Assembly (NCBI RefSeq): GCF_003347495.1
Contig: NZ_QCXY01000001.1
Location: forward strand, 1 to 64,000
Direction of reading: 5' to 3'
From: Pleomorphovibrio marinus
GTDB taxonomy: Bacteria; Bacteroidota; Bacteroidia; Cytophagales; Cyclobacteriaceae
Length of the DNA: 64,000 nt
Each line of letters opens with the position of its first letter. Within the stretch, counting starts at the first letter, position 1. Of this stretch, positions 18,201 to 26,983 are shown one piece after another. The notes under the pieces are model-generated. The model was given only the letters and a program-made list of their open reading frames with translations. It was not told the DNA's origin and searched no databases. A program made the translations under genes and the position numbers.

Positions 18201-18406
18201 TGATTCCCTTAGCCCTGGCCACAGGGGCAGGCGCTCTTGGCAACCGTTCTATCGGTACTGCTGCGGCAGGTGGCATGTTGATCGGAACCATTTTCGGGTT
18301 GATCTTGATTCCCGGACTATATGTAATTTTTGCAAGGTTCACCTTAGGCAAGGAAGAAAAAAGAGTGGTACAAGAAAAACCAGAGGTGGTATTGGAAAAA
18401 GTTTAA
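15239..18406 (+). CDS. RND efflux pump inner-membrane permease, HAE1 type (system 1)
   Basis: This 1055-residue AcrB-like antiporter has 12 membrane helices and two large periplasmic loops. The start matches the family (FRMFIKRPVLSLVISLFFVL). Helix 4 reads IGIVVDNAIVVVEAV: the first of the two usual aspartates is present, but the second is Asn. The helix-10 lysine is kept (GLLGKNAILIVEFA). The family is generally a proton-driven exporter of hydrophobic or amphiphilic compounds. The gene lies 8 bp after the adaptor and 7 bp before the outer-membrane factor, so this is a complete tripartite operon. Confidence 0.95.
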   Translation: MFRMFIKRPVLSLVISLFFVLLGVLSFFTLPVELFPDIAPPSVAVRAKYRGANAEVCAKTVATPLEKVINGVPGMTYMTSVSSNRGTTVIKIFFEAGTDPDLAAVEVQNRISTVVNELPEEVVKAGVTVEKQVEGLLMYLNVASEDTELDEAFIYNFTDLNVLQELRRVDGVGLAEIMSTKDYSMRIWLRPDRMTAYSVSADEVVDAIRNQNVEAAPGQLGISSGKNAQMLQYVLRYTGKFFEPKQYENLVIRANNDGSILRLKDVAEVEFGSLNYGRISKTDGRPAASIMIIQRPGSNAREVIANVKARIAEIKEDTFPAGMDYKISYDTSRFLDASVKEVLITLMEAFILVFIVVFIFLQDFRSTLIPTLAVPVALIGTLFFIQMMGFSINLLTLFALVLAIGIVVDNAIVVVEAVHAKMEKDGLQPMEATFAAMKEISGAIIAITLVMSAVFVPVAFMTGPVGIFYRQFSITLAIAIAISGINALTLTPALCAIMLRNHYGQHHKRSTSWLKRFFDKFNVVYGFFENKYAKYVRYLAPKRAVTTLILLFFFIATWGISKVLPTGFIPTEDQSMIYANVTTPVGATVERTEKVLDQLQRNIEDLGAVESVSSLAGYSLSNGLSGASYGMAMINLKSWDERKETIQETMEELRERTKLISDAKIEFFLPPTVSGFGNSSGFQMKLLDQTGTGNLERLGITTEDFIAALQEAPEIGAAYTDYDPNFPQFMVHIDQDMAAKKGVTIQKAMNTLQILLGGMFVTDFVRFEQMYDVMVQASPEYRSKPEDVLNLHVKNNMGEMVPISTFLSMEKAYGPEQLTRHNMYNSATVKGVPAPGFSSGEAIAAIERVSREKLPQGYGYDWYGMSREEVHSGSQAIVIFLVCLLFVYLLLAAQYESFLLPLPVILSLPTGVFGAFFVLYLVGLQNNIYAQVALIMLIGLLGKNAILIVEFAIQKRKAGQSVVEAAVEGAVTRLRPILMTSFAFIAGLIPLALATGAGALGNRSIGTAAAGGMLIGTIFGLILIPGLYVIFARFTLGKEEKRVVQEKPEVVLEKV

Positions 18407-18413
18407 TTGAAGC

Positions 18414-19850
18414 ATGGAAACAAGAAGAGAAAGTCAATTTTCATATAGGAATAGTATCCATGGTTTTACCCTAATTGCAATTTTACTTTTGGGTAGCTGT
18501 AAGATCATGGAACGTCCAGAGATGCCTGCAATAGCACCAATGCCAGAAGTTTTTATGAATTATACGGACAGTGCTGGACTTGCGGAAATATCTTGGCGGG
18601 AGTTTTTCAACGATCCTCACTTGTTGGATTTGATAGAAACTGGGCTAGGAAACAACCTGGACCTACTATCCGCATTGGAACGTATAGAAATAGCCAGGGC
18701 CAATTATAAGGTAAGCAAAGGACTGGTCTACCCTAATTTTGACGCCATTGTAAGATATAGGTCAGGAGATATTCGGCCCAACCTTTTCAATGGAACAGTA
18801 AATGGTGACAGAAATGTGATTAATAGGGTGGAGAATAATTTCGTGGGTTTCCAGAGTACTTGGGAAATAGACGTTTGGGGAAAAATGGGTGACCGCAGGG
18901 ACGCTGCCTTTAACCGGTTACTTGCCACAGAAAAGGGGAGACAGCTTATCATCACCAATTTGGTTGCTGAAATAGCACTAATCTACTATGACTTATTGGG
19001 TTTTGACATAGAACTGGAGACGATAGAGAAAAACATATCGTTTCAAGAAATGGCATTAGAGCTCATTAAAATCCAAAAAATGGCCGGAAGAGCAACTGAA
19101 CTTGCCGTCCAGCAATTTTCCGCCCAGCTGCTGAATACCCGTAGTTTGGAATACGAAAAAAGACAAGACATCCTAGAAGCAGAGAATTACCTGAACTATC
19201 TACTTGGGCGATATCCACAGCCTGTAGAAAGAGCCGCCTCTTTAATGCAAATCAAACTGCCCTTCATCGCAGAAATCGGAATACCCTCTGACATGCTATT
19301 TCGGAGACCAGACATTCAAATGGCTGAGTACGAGTTGAGAGCTGCTGCCCTAAACGTAGAAGCGGCCAGAAAGGAGTTTTTACCCTCCTTTAGCCTGACC
19401 CCATACATTGGGCTAAATGACCGAAGCATTCCTGCAGCCTTTCAATTCCCAGGTGCGGTTTCTGTAGGGCTATTAGGAGGCATCACTGCCCCAATCTTTG
19501 CCCAAAACCAAATCAGGGCAGGGTATCAAGAGGCCATTTCATCCAATAAAATCGCAATTTTCCAATACCAGGAAACCATCCTGCGAAGCTATAGGGAAGT
19601 CATGGATAAACTTCAACGTATCCAAAACCTGAGAAGCGTGTATGCTTTAAGAGATGAGGAAACAGCCGTTTTACTAAATGCGGTGACAAGCGCAAACGAA
19701 CTTTTCCGGGGAGGATACGCCTCATACCTGGAGGTAATTACCGCACAATCCAGGGTATTGGAGGCAGAACTTGGAATGACTGACACCAGAAGACAGATGT
19801 TTTTTACCGTTGTGGATTTGTACAGGGCACTAGGAGGAGGCTGGCAATAA
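18414..19850 (+). CDS. Efflux outer-membrane factor, NodT/OprM-type lipoprotein (system 1)
   Basis: This 478-residue TolC-fold protein has a lipoprotein signal (LLLGSC, Cys29). It shows the duplicated OEP layout: long helices (ALERIEIARANYKVSKGL, LELIKIQKMAGRATELAV), strand segments, and the family signature IPSDMLFRRPDIQMAEYELRAA. The second half repeats the pattern (GYQEAISSNKIAIFQYQETI). It completes system 1 by forming the outer-membrane duct. The lipidated form contrasts with the non-lipidated TolC protein of system 2 at 28485. Confidence 0.93.
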   Translation: METRRESQFSYRNSIHGFTLIAILLLGSCKIMERPEMPAIAPMPEVFMNYTDSAGLAEISWREFFNDPHLLDLIETGLGNNLDLLSALERIEIARANYKVSKGLVYPNFDAIVRYRSGDIRPNLFNGTVNGDRNVINRVENNFVGFQSTWEIDVWGKMGDRRDAAFNRLLATEKGRQLIITNLVAEIALIYYDLLGFDIELETIEKNISFQEMALELIKIQKMAGRATELAVQQFSAQLLNTRSLEYEKRQDILEAENYLNYLLGRYPQPVERAASLMQIKLPFIAEIGIPSDMLFRRPDIQMAEYELRAAALNVEAARKEFLPSFSLTPYIGLNDRSIPAAFQFPGAVSVGLLGGITAPIFAQNQIRAGYQEAISSNKIAIFQYQETILRSYREVMDKLQRIQNLRSVYALRDEETAVLLNAVTSANELFRGGYASYLEVITAQSRVLEAELGMTDTRRQMFFTVVDLYRALGGGWQ

Positions 19851-19886
19851 TTTTACCTTTCCATCCTCAAAATCCAAGGGTATTCC

Positions 19887-19894
19887 TAATTTTG
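19887..19894 (+). promoter_or_regulatory. TAATTTTG -7 box close to dgt
   Basis: A perfect TAnnTTTG match ends 8 bases before the dgt ATG. The transcript would be leaderless or have a very short leader. No clear -33 TTG is seen at the right distance, so support is moderate. Confidence 0.4.
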
Positions 19895-19902
19895 CCATAA
19901 TT

Positions 19903-21231
19903 ATGATGGACTGGACCAAACTTCTGCAAGCAGAAAAGACAGAAACTGCTGTCTCCTCCCCTTTTAGGAGTGCTTTTGAAAGGGACTATGACCGGATAGT
20001 GTTTTCGGCACCTTTCAGAAACCTTCAGGACAAAACACAGGTTTTCCCACTCCCGGAAGATGACTTCGTCCACACACGTCTTACCCATAGCCTTGAAGTA
20101 GCTAGCGTGGGTAGGTCTTTGGGTAAGTCCGTGGGAGAAATCCTCATCAAAACGAATCCAAGGCTTACCAGTCTAGGAATTACTCCCTATGATTTTGCCG
20201 CCATCGTTTCCGCTGCTGCCCTGACCCACGATATAGGCAACCCTCCCTTTGGTCATGCCGGGGAAAATGCCATTTCGGACTTCTTTAGATTTCACGAATG
20301 GGGAAACGCATGGAAACCCCTGGTCTCTGAGCAGGAATGGCAAGATCTTGTTGATTTTGAGGGGAATGCGCAAGGGTTCCGGATGTTAGTCGACAAATCC
20401 AATGGGCTTCGGATATCCTCGGCCACGCTGGCGGCATTTACCAAGTATCCGAGGCCATCTTTTATTTCCAATGCATTACCCGGTCGTAAAAGTCAAAAGA
20501 AGTATGGCTTTTTTGTAGACCAACTGGCAACATACAGGCACCTGGCCAAAGAATTGGGACTAAAAGCAGTGGGTGAATACACTTGGGTCAGGCATCCCTT
20601 GGCCTTTTTGGTAGAGGCAGCAGATGACATCTGTTACAGCATCATAGACTTGGAAGATGGCTGTACGCTTGGTTTGGTCAGCATGGAAGAGACCATTTCC
20701 CTTTTGGCAGGCATCATTGGTGAGCGGTTTTCACCAAAGAAGCTGCAAGAATACAAAAGCAAAAAGCAGAAACTGAGCATACTCCGGGCTATGGCCATAC
20801 AACAGCTAGTGACCGAGACAGTAGAGGCATTCCGAACAAAAGAGGAGGACATGCTGACAGGGTTATTTGACCAGGCCTTAACAGATACTCTGCCATCTAC
20901 CTCGGTATTGGGAGAAATCAGTGCCTTGTCGGTAAAAAAAATATACCGTTCCCAACCTGTTTTGGAGAAGGAAGCGGCCGGTTTTCAGGTATTGGAAGGG
21001 GTGCTGGAAGTGTTTTCCAGGGCATTATACCATAAGTTTCACGACTCCTCCCGATTTTCTGGACAAGACAGGAGTATATTGAGGCTGCTTCCCGAGGGCT
21101 TTCCACTAGGAGAGGATGTAAGTCCGTATTTTCGGTTGCGTGCACTGATGGATTTTATTTCAGGCATGACGGACAAATATGCCCTTTTGCTGTATAGAAG
21201 GGTAAAGGGTATTTCCATCCCAGGTAGCTAG
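19903..21231 (+). CDS. dgt: Deoxyguanosinetriphosphate triphosphohydrolase (dGTPase)
   Basis: This 442-residue HD-domain enzyme cleaves dGTP (or other dNTPs) to the nucleoside and tripolyphosphate. The metal and catalytic residues are visible: H57 and H62 in HTRLTHSLEV, H109-D110 in ALTHDIGNPPFGHAGE, and the distal Asp near 241 in LVEAADDICYSI. The length is normal for the Bacteroidota type. A second ATG directly follows the first (19906). It starts 52 bp after the efflux operon and appears to have its own promoter, so it is probably not part of that operon. Confidence 0.95.
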   Translation: MMDWTKLLQAEKTETAVSSPFRSAFERDYDRIVFSAPFRNLQDKTQVFPLPEDDFVHTRLTHSLEVASVGRSLGKSVGEILIKTNPRLTSLGITPYDFAAIVSAAALTHDIGNPPFGHAGENAISDFFRFHEWGNAWKPLVSEQEWQDLVDFEGNAQGFRMLVDKSNGLRISSATLAAFTKYPRPSFISNALPGRKSQKKYGFFVDQLATYRHLAKELGLKAVGEYTWVRHPLAFLVEAADDICYSIIDLEDGCTLGLVSMEETISLLAGIIGERFSPKKLQEYKSKKQKLSILRAMAIQQLVTETVEAFRTKEEDMLTGLFDQALTDTLPSTSVLGEISALSVKKIYRSQPVLEKEAAGFQVLEGVLEVFSRALYHKFHDSSRFSGQDRSILRLLPEGFPLGEDVSPYFRLRALMDFISGMTDKYALLLYRRVKGISIPGS

Positions 21232-21355
21232 GGACTATTGATTCGCCAAAAGCCACTGTCCACAAATGGAAGGCTTTATGGAATAAATGTGGTAAAGCCA
21301 ACAGGTATCCTACTAGTTTTTCTGTTTTTGGAGTAAAGATCACCCACTTTTCTAT

Positions 21356-21363
21356 TAACTTTG
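21356..21363 (+). promoter_or_regulatory. TAACTTTG -7 box upstream of ileS
   Basis: A perfect TAnnTTTG lies 90 bases before the ileS GTG. A TTTTTG at 21325-21330 is the nearest -33 candidate, but the 25-bp spacing is longer than usual. The leader would be about 80 bases and shows no obvious riboswitch or T-box. Confidence 0.4.
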
Positions 21364-21453
21364 TCCCTCCTTTTGAAGGAGTTGGGATTAGGCGATTTTA
21401 ACCCCTTCGGCTCCATAGAAATTAGTTCTACAGAAAGAAACACCTAGAATACT

Positions 21454-24400
21454 GTGAAAAAATACCGGGAATTCAAACAGGTGAGCTATCCTGAAATAGG
21501 AGAAGACATACTGGAATTTTGGAAAAAAGATAAAATATTTGAAGAGTCCGTAAAAAACCGGGGTGGAGCACCATCCTATACTTTTTATGAGGGACCACCC
21601 TCTGCCAATGGCACCCCGGGTATTCACCATGTGATGGCCCGGGCCATCAAGGACGTGTTTTGCAGGTACAAAACCCTTAAGGGTTTTCAGGTAAAGCGTA
21701 AAGGGGGTTGGGACACCCATGGGCTTCCTGTGGAATTGCAGGTCGAAAAAGAGTTGGGCATTACCAAGGAGGATATAGGTAAGAGTATCTCTGTAGCCGA
21801 CTATAACCGAAAATGCCGGGAGACGGTGATGCGGTACAAGGACGAATGGGATGAGCTCACAGAAAAAATAGGCTATTGGGTGGATTTGGATGATCCTTAT
21901 ATCACCTTTGAACCCAAGTATGTAGAAACCCTTTGGCACTTACTAAAGAAGCTTTATGAGAAAGACCTGCTTTACAAAGGCTATACCATTCAGCCTTTTT
22001 CTCCTGCTGCAGGTACAGGGTTGAGTTCCCACGAACTCAACCAGCCTGGATGTTACAGGGATGTGAAGGACACCTCAGTTACGGCTCAGTTTAAGGTAAA
22101 GGATAGCGAAAACACCTTTCTGCTGGCCTGGACCACTACGCCCTGGACATTGCCCTCCAACTCCGCCTTGGCCATTGGAGAAAAACTAAACTATGTAAAA
22201 GTAAAAACCTTTAATCCCTACACTTTTGAGCCCCAAATGGTAATCCTGGCAGAGGCAAGGATGGCTGTGTATTTCAACCAAAAAGCAGAGGGCATCTCCT
22301 TGTCCGATTACAAATCAGGAGATAAGCTCATTCCATATGAGGTCGTTGAAAATATAAAAGGCAGTGATTTACTGGGTATGGAATATGAGCCCCTTTTCCC
22401 TGTAGCAGGTATCATTCAACCATTCCCTGCCTATACGGTTATTCCGGGTGACTATGTGACTACAGAAGATGGAACAGGGATCGTACATCTGGCCAAAGCC
22501 TTCGGTGCGGATGATTTCCGGACATTGACCCAGCAAAACGTACCTGGGGTATTTGTAAAAGACGAGAAGGGTGAGGACATCCCGATAGTGGATAAGCAGG
22601 GCAAATTCCTTCCTGTGCTGGGAAAGTATTTGCTTAAAAAAATGGGTGAACACCAAATTACGGCCCACAAGACCTTTTCCGAACATGATTTTTATGTAAA
22701 GAATTACCTGCAAGAAGATGAATCGGATCCCTCTTATAAGAGCACGGATGTGATCATTTCCATTATCCTTAAAAACGAAAATAAGGCGTTTAAGGTAGAA
22801 AAATATGAGCACTCCTACCCCCATTGTTGGAGAACCGATATGCCTGTATTGTATTATCCACTTGAAAGCTGGTTTATCCGAACCACTGCCTACAAGGACA
22901 AGCTGGTGGCCCATAACCGAACTATCAACTGGAAACCGGAGGCAACAGGCACAGGTAGGTTTGGAAACTGGCTGGAAAACCTGGTGGATTGGAACCTGAG
23001 CAGGTCCCGCTTCTGGGGTACTCCCCTTCCCATTTGGAGGACAAAGGATGGCACCCAAACGATTTGCATAGGCTCCATAGCAGAATTAGAGAGAGAAATT
23101 GAAAAATCCATAGCCCATGGGTTTATGGAAAAATCCCCATACGAAGGATTGGAAATAGACCTACACAGACCCTATGTGGATGAGGTGATTTTAGTGTCGG
23201 AAAATGGGGAAAAGATGTTTCGGGAAGCCGACCTAATCGATGTTTGGTTTGACTCCGGTGCCATGCCTTACGCCCAGTGGCATTACCCTTTCGAAAACGA
23301 AGATGTTTTCAAGGAAAATTACCCGGCAGATTTTATAGCAGAAGGTGTGGATCAGACAAGGGGCTGGTTTTTCACCCTTCATACCCTAGCAGTCTTGCTC
23401 TATGACAGTGTGGCCTTTAAAAATGTAATCGCCAATGGACTGGTCTTGGACAAAAACGGAAACAAGATGTCCAAACGCCTGGGAAATGCCGTGGATCCAT
23501 TTGCCACCCTTAAAAGCCACGGCCCCGATGCCCTACGGTGGTACATGCTCAGCAATGCCAACCCCTGGGACAATTTGAAATTCAATATAGAAGGGGTAGA
23601 AGAGGTGCAAAGGAGGTTTTTCGGAACCTTGCAGAACACCTATAATTTCTTTGCTTTATATGCCAACCTGGACGCCTTCACGTATGAGGAAGCCAAGGTA
23701 ATACCCCTGGTGGAAAGGCCAGAACTTGATCGGTGGATAAGCTCTAAACTTCAATCCCTGATCCTGGAGGTGGAGCAGGCCATGGAAAATTACGATGCGA
23801 CCCCAGCAGCACGGGCGATTTCAAATTTCACCGTGGACCAATTGTCCAATTGGTACATCAGGCTTTCCCGAAAGCGGTTCTGGAGGGGCGATATGAATCC
23901 CGACAAGCAGGCTGCCTACGAGACGCTTTATGAATGCCTGCTTACCCTATCGCAGTTGATGTCGCCCATAGCTCCATTTTATGCTGACTGGCTCTATAAA
24001 AATTTGGTTCAAAATGCGTTAGAAGCAGGACATAAACTACCCCAATCGGTTCATCTTACAGACTGGCAGGAAGCTGCATCCCACAAAATCAACAGGGATC
24101 TGGAAGCCAGCATGCAGTTGGCTCAAAATATTTCTTCCCTTGTGCACAGCCTAAGGAAAAAGGAAAAACTAAAGGTAAGGCAACCGCTTCAAAAGATCCT
24201 GATCCCTGTGCTGAACCAAAATACCCGAAAACAAATCCAGCATGTGGAGGCCCTGATCAAAGCCGAGGTCAATGTGAAAGAGATCTCCTACATTGATGAC
24301 ACATCTGGCATTTTGGTAAAAAGTGTAAAACCCAATTTTCCTTTATTGGGTAAGAAATATGGCCCCAAAATGAAAGAAGTGGCCAAGGCTATACAGACCT

Positions 24401-24840
24401 GGGGCAAGAAGGAAATTGCTCTTGTGGAAAAAGAAGGTTCCTACCCTATTACACTTTCCGGAGAGCAGGCTCATATTGCCCTGGAAGAAGTAATTATCCA
24501 ATCCCAGGATATTCCGGGATGGTCCGTTGCATCCGAGCAAGGGGTGACGGTGGCACTTGATGTTACGGTAACAGAGCATTTAAAACACGAGGGCATTGCC
24601 CGGGATTTGGTAAACCGAATTCAGAATATCCGGAAAGAAATGGGAATGGAGGTTCAGGATAAGATCACCATTTCAATAGGCTGCCAAGACCAAGCAGTGA
24701 AGGATGCTGTAAATAACTTCACGACTTATATAAAAACAGAAACTCAGGCGTTGAAGTTGGAACTGAATGGAAAGTTAAAAGAAGGTATTTTATTGGATAT
24801 GGACGATTTTGAACTCACCGTTAAGGTAGAGAAAGCATAA
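21454..24840 (+). CDS. ileS: Isoleucyl-tRNA synthetase, long (IleRS2-like) type
   Basis: This 1128-residue class I synthetase charges tRNA-Ile. The start codon is GTG at 21454. The HIGH-motif position reads PSANGTPGIHHVMARA, so the tetrapeptide is GIHH (residues 56-59) rather than HxGH. The KMSKR loop is at 671-675, an editing (CP1) domain sits between (with TTPWTLPSNSALAIG), and DALRWYMLSNANPWDN follows. The C-terminus lacks the CxxC zinc finger of the E. coli-type enzyme, fitting the eukaryote-like IleRS2 class that tends to be mupirocin-insensitive. lspA follows by 3 bp, an operon. Confidence 0.97.
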   Translation: MKKYREFKQVSYPEIGEDILEFWKKDKIFEESVKNRGGAPSYTFYEGPPSANGTPGIHHVMARAIKDVFCRYKTLKGFQVKRKGGWDTHGLPVELQVEKELGITKEDIGKSISVADYNRKCRETVMRYKDEWDELTEKIGYWVDLDDPYITFEPKYVETLWHLLKKLYEKDLLYKGYTIQPFSPAAGTGLSSHELNQPGCYRDVKDTSVTAQFKVKDSENTFLLAWTTTPWTLPSNSALAIGEKLNYVKVKTFNPYTFEPQMVILAEARMAVYFNQKAEGISLSDYKSGDKLIPYEVVENIKGSDLLGMEYEPLFPVAGIIQPFPAYTVIPGDYVTTEDGTGIVHLAKAFGADDFRTLTQQNVPGVFVKDEKGEDIPIVDKQGKFLPVLGKYLLKKMGEHQITAHKTFSEHDFYVKNYLQEDESDPSYKSTDVIISIILKNENKAFKVEKYEHSYPHCWRTDMPVLYYPLESWFIRTTAYKDKLVAHNRTINWKPEATGTGRFGNWLENLVDWNLSRSRFWGTPLPIWRTKDGTQTICIGSIAELEREIEKSIAHGFMEKSPYEGLEIDLHRPYVDEVILVSENGEKMFREADLIDVWFDSGAMPYAQWHYPFENEDVFKENYPADFIAEGVDQTRGWFFTLHTLAVLLYDSVAFKNVIANGLVLDKNGNKMSKRLGNAVDPFATLKSHGPDALRWYMLSNANPWDNLKFNIEGVEEVQRRFFGTLQNTYNFFALYANLDAFTYEEAKVIPLVERPELDRWISSKLQSLILEVEQAMENYDATPAARAISNFTVDQLSNWYIRLSRKRFWRGDMNPDKQAAYETLYECLLTLSQLMSPIAPFYADWLYKNLVQNALEAGHKLPQSVHLTDWQEAASHKINRDLEASMQLAQNISSLVHSLRKKEKLKVRQPLQKILIPVLNQNTRKQIQHVEALIKAEVNVKEISYIDDTSGILVKSVKPNFPLLGKKYGPKMKEVAKAIQTWGKKEIALVEKEGSYPITLSGEQAHIALEEVIIQSQDIPGWSVASEQGVTVALDVTVTEHLKHEGIARDLVNRIQNIRKEMGMEVQDKITISIGCQDQAVKDAVNNFTTYIKTETQALKLELNGKLKEGILLDMDDFELTVKVEKA

Positions 24841-24843
24841 GCT

Positions 24844-25476
24844 ATGAAGTATTTTAAATATTTTGCCATCACCTTACTGATTATTTTGATTGATCAGGCT
24901 GTGAAAATGTGGGTGCATTATCAAATGGATTTTGGCACACCAGGTCAGATAAAAGTCCTTGGAGATTGGTTTAAGCTCCATTACACCACTAACCCAGGAA
25001 TGGCCTTTGGCATGCAGTTGGGCTCTGAGTATGGTAAGTTGATATTGACCACTTTCAGGCTAGTGGCCATGTTCGGGATAGGTTATTATTTATTTTTACT
25101 TATCAACAAGGAATCCCATCCCGGCTACATTATTTGCATTGCCCTGATATTAGGGGGTGCCATCGGGAATCTAATAGACAGTATTTTCTACGGCGTATGG
25201 CTGGGGAATGCACCATATGACGCCCCTAACCCCTGGTTTCACGGGCAGGTGATAGATATGTTTTACATCGATATCTGGGAAGGATTCATTCCGGACTGGG
25301 TACCCATTTTCGGTGGTAGTTATACCGCCCTGTGGCCAATATTTAATATTGCGGATGCCTCAATCTTTGTAGGCGTGGCCATCATTTTAATTTTTCAAGG
25401 AAGGTTTTTTGAAGCCGAAAAAGATGGGAAGGAAGACGAAATCCAAAAGCAGTTTATTGATGAAAAACATGCCTAA
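24844..25476 (+). CDS. lspA: Lipoprotein signal peptidase
   Basis: This 210-residue inner-membrane aspartyl protease cleaves prolipoproteins ahead of the lipidated cysteine. Conserved boxes are IDQAVKMWV (16-24), NPGMAFGM (50-57), GGAIGNLIDSIFYG (104-117), the catalytic Asp in QVIDM (D138) and the second catalytic Asp in FNIADASIF (D171). A longer-than-usual loop between 118 and 160 contains IDIWEGFIPDWVPIFGG, typical of Bacteroidota LspA. It is cotranscribed with ileS (3-bp gap). It matures the many lipoproteins in this window. Confidence 0.96.
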   Translation: MKYFKYFAITLLIILIDQAVKMWVHYQMDFGTPGQIKVLGDWFKLHYTTNPGMAFGMQLGSEYGKLILTTFRLVAMFGIGYYLFLLINKESHPGYIICIALILGGAIGNLIDSIFYGVWLGNAPYDAPNPWFHGQVIDMFYIDIWEGFIPDWVPIFGGSYTALWPIFNIADASIFVGVAIILIFQGRFFEAEKDGKEDEIQKQFIDEKHA

Positions 25477-25516
25477 GGCATAGAAAACCTTCTTACACCC
25501 TAGGTGTTCCTTACAT

Positions 25517-26983
25517 ATGGAGAAAAAAGCCGTAGTTATCGGGTCAGGAATTGCAGGTCTTGCCTCAGCGGTGAGGTTGGCCATCAAGGGATTTAAGGTT
25601 GAGGTTTTCGAGGCAAATACATATCCGGGAGGCAAATTGTCTGAAATCAGCAGAAGTGGGTATCGATTTGATGCCGGGCCTTCCCTATTCACCTTGCCGG
25701 AGGAAGTAGATGAACTTTTTAGGCTTGCGGGTAAAAACCCAGAAGATTATTTTGTCTACAAAAAACTGGACATAACCTGCCAATATTTTTGGGAAGATGG
25801 CACCAGGATACGAGCCTTTTCTGATGTCCATAGGTTTGTAAAGGAAACACATGAGCAGCTTCAGGAGCCTAAAGAAAATATTTATAGGGCACTGGAAAAG
25901 TCTGCGTATATGTATGAGCACCTTTCTCCCCTTTTCATGAAACGTTCCCTTCATAGGTTTTCCACTTGGGTGAGTAGAAAAGCGTTCAGCTCCTACCTGA
26001 ATATGGGTAAGTTGGGGATTTTTGGTACCATGGATGCTGCAAACCGACAACAGTTTCAGCACCCAAAATTAGTACAGCTATTCAACCGATATGCCACCTA
26101 CAATGGGTCAAATCCCTATCAAACTCCTGCCACTCTCAACATAATTCCCCATCTTGAATTTAACCGGGGGGCATTTTTCCCTGTTAAAGGGATGCATGAT
26201 ATTACCAATAGTGTTTTTACCCTTGCGCAGGAATTAGGGGTGAAATTTCATTTCAACACACCTGTACAAGAAATTTTGGTGGATAAGGGAAAGGCAGTAG
26301 GGGTGTTGTCAACAAAAGGAGAGCACCTAGCGAATGTAGTAGTGAACAACATGGACATGGTAAATGCCTATAAGACCCTTTTAAAAAAGCAAAAACAACC
26401 CAAAAAACTGCTTGACCAACCCAAGTCCAGCTCTGCGCTGATCTTTTATTGGGGCATAAAAAAGGTTTTTCCCGAATTGGGCCTTCACAACATTTTCTTT
26501 AGCGAGGACTATAGAAAGGAATTTGAACATATTTTTGCAAAAAAAGCCATTTATGAAGATCCTACTGTTTATATCAACATCACCTCTACTCATAAACCGG
26601 ATGATGCTCCAGAGGGGGGCATGAATTGGTTTACCATGATCAATGTGCCCAACGACCAGGGGCAAGATTGGGACACCCTTATAGCAAGTGCCAGAAAAAA
26701 CATCATTGCCAAAATCAATCGCATCCTAGGAACCGATATTTCAGCCTATATGGAGGTGGAGGATATTTTGGAACCCAGAAGCATCGCTACCAAAACGGGT
26801 AGCTCTCAAGGAGCCCTTTACGGCAACAGTTCCAATAACAGGTATGCTGCCTTCTTAAGGCATGCCAACTATTCCCCTTCTGTCAAAAACTTGTATTTCT
26901 GTGGGGGGAGTGTTCACCCTGGGGGAGGTATCCCCCTCTGTCTGCTATCTGCCAAAATCATGTCGGAAATGGTGAATCCTTAA
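25517..26983 (+). CDS. crtD: Carotenoid desaturase, CrtI/CrtD family (probably CrtD)
   Basis: This 488-residue FAD enzyme opens with the dinucleotide-binding loop VIGSGIAGLASAVRL (7-21). It has the family's EANTYPGGKLSE and FDAGPSLFTLPEEVDELF, plus YFWEDGT, a combination I associate with 1-hydroxycarotenoid 3,4-desaturase (CrtD) rather than phytoene desaturase. The C-terminal FAD box FCGGSVHPGGGIPLCLLSA is intact. The distinction between CrtD and CrtI is from memory and should be checked by a tree. It is 40 bp after lspA on the same strand. Its TAA shares the TTAA with the convergent mltF stop. No other carotenoid genes are in the window. Confidence 0.8.
   Translation: MEKKAVVIGSGIAGLASAVRLAIKGFKVEVFEANTYPGGKLSEISRSGYRFDAGPSLFTLPEEVDELFRLAGKNPEDYFVYKKLDITCQYFWEDGTRIRAFSDVHRFVKETHEQLQEPKENIYRALEKSAYMYEHLSPLFMKRSLHRFSTWVSRKAFSSYLNMGKLGIFGTMDAANRQQFQHPKLVQLFNRYATYNGSNPYQTPATLNIIPHLEFNRGAFFPVKGMHDITNSVFTLAQELGVKFHFNTPVQEILVDKGKAVGVLSTKGEHLANVVVNNMDMVNAYKTLLKKQKQPKKLLDQPKSSSALIFYWGIKKVFPELGLHNIFFSEDYRKEFEHIFAKKAIYEDPTVYINITSTHKPDDAPEGGMNWFTMINVPNDQGQDWDTLIASARKNIIAKINRILGTDISAYMEVEDILEPRSIATKTGSSQGALYGNSSNNRYAAFLRHANYSPSVKNLYFCGGSVHPGGGIPLCLLSAKIMSEMVNP

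Noticed and set aside
21248-21277. AAAGCC/GGCTTT hairpin after dgt
   Set aside because: Weak stem and poor T-tract; possible terminator only.
21364-21453. Possible T-box or riboswitch in the ileS leader
   Set aside because: No T-box or specifier motif seen in the 90-base leader, and T-boxes are not expected in this phylum.
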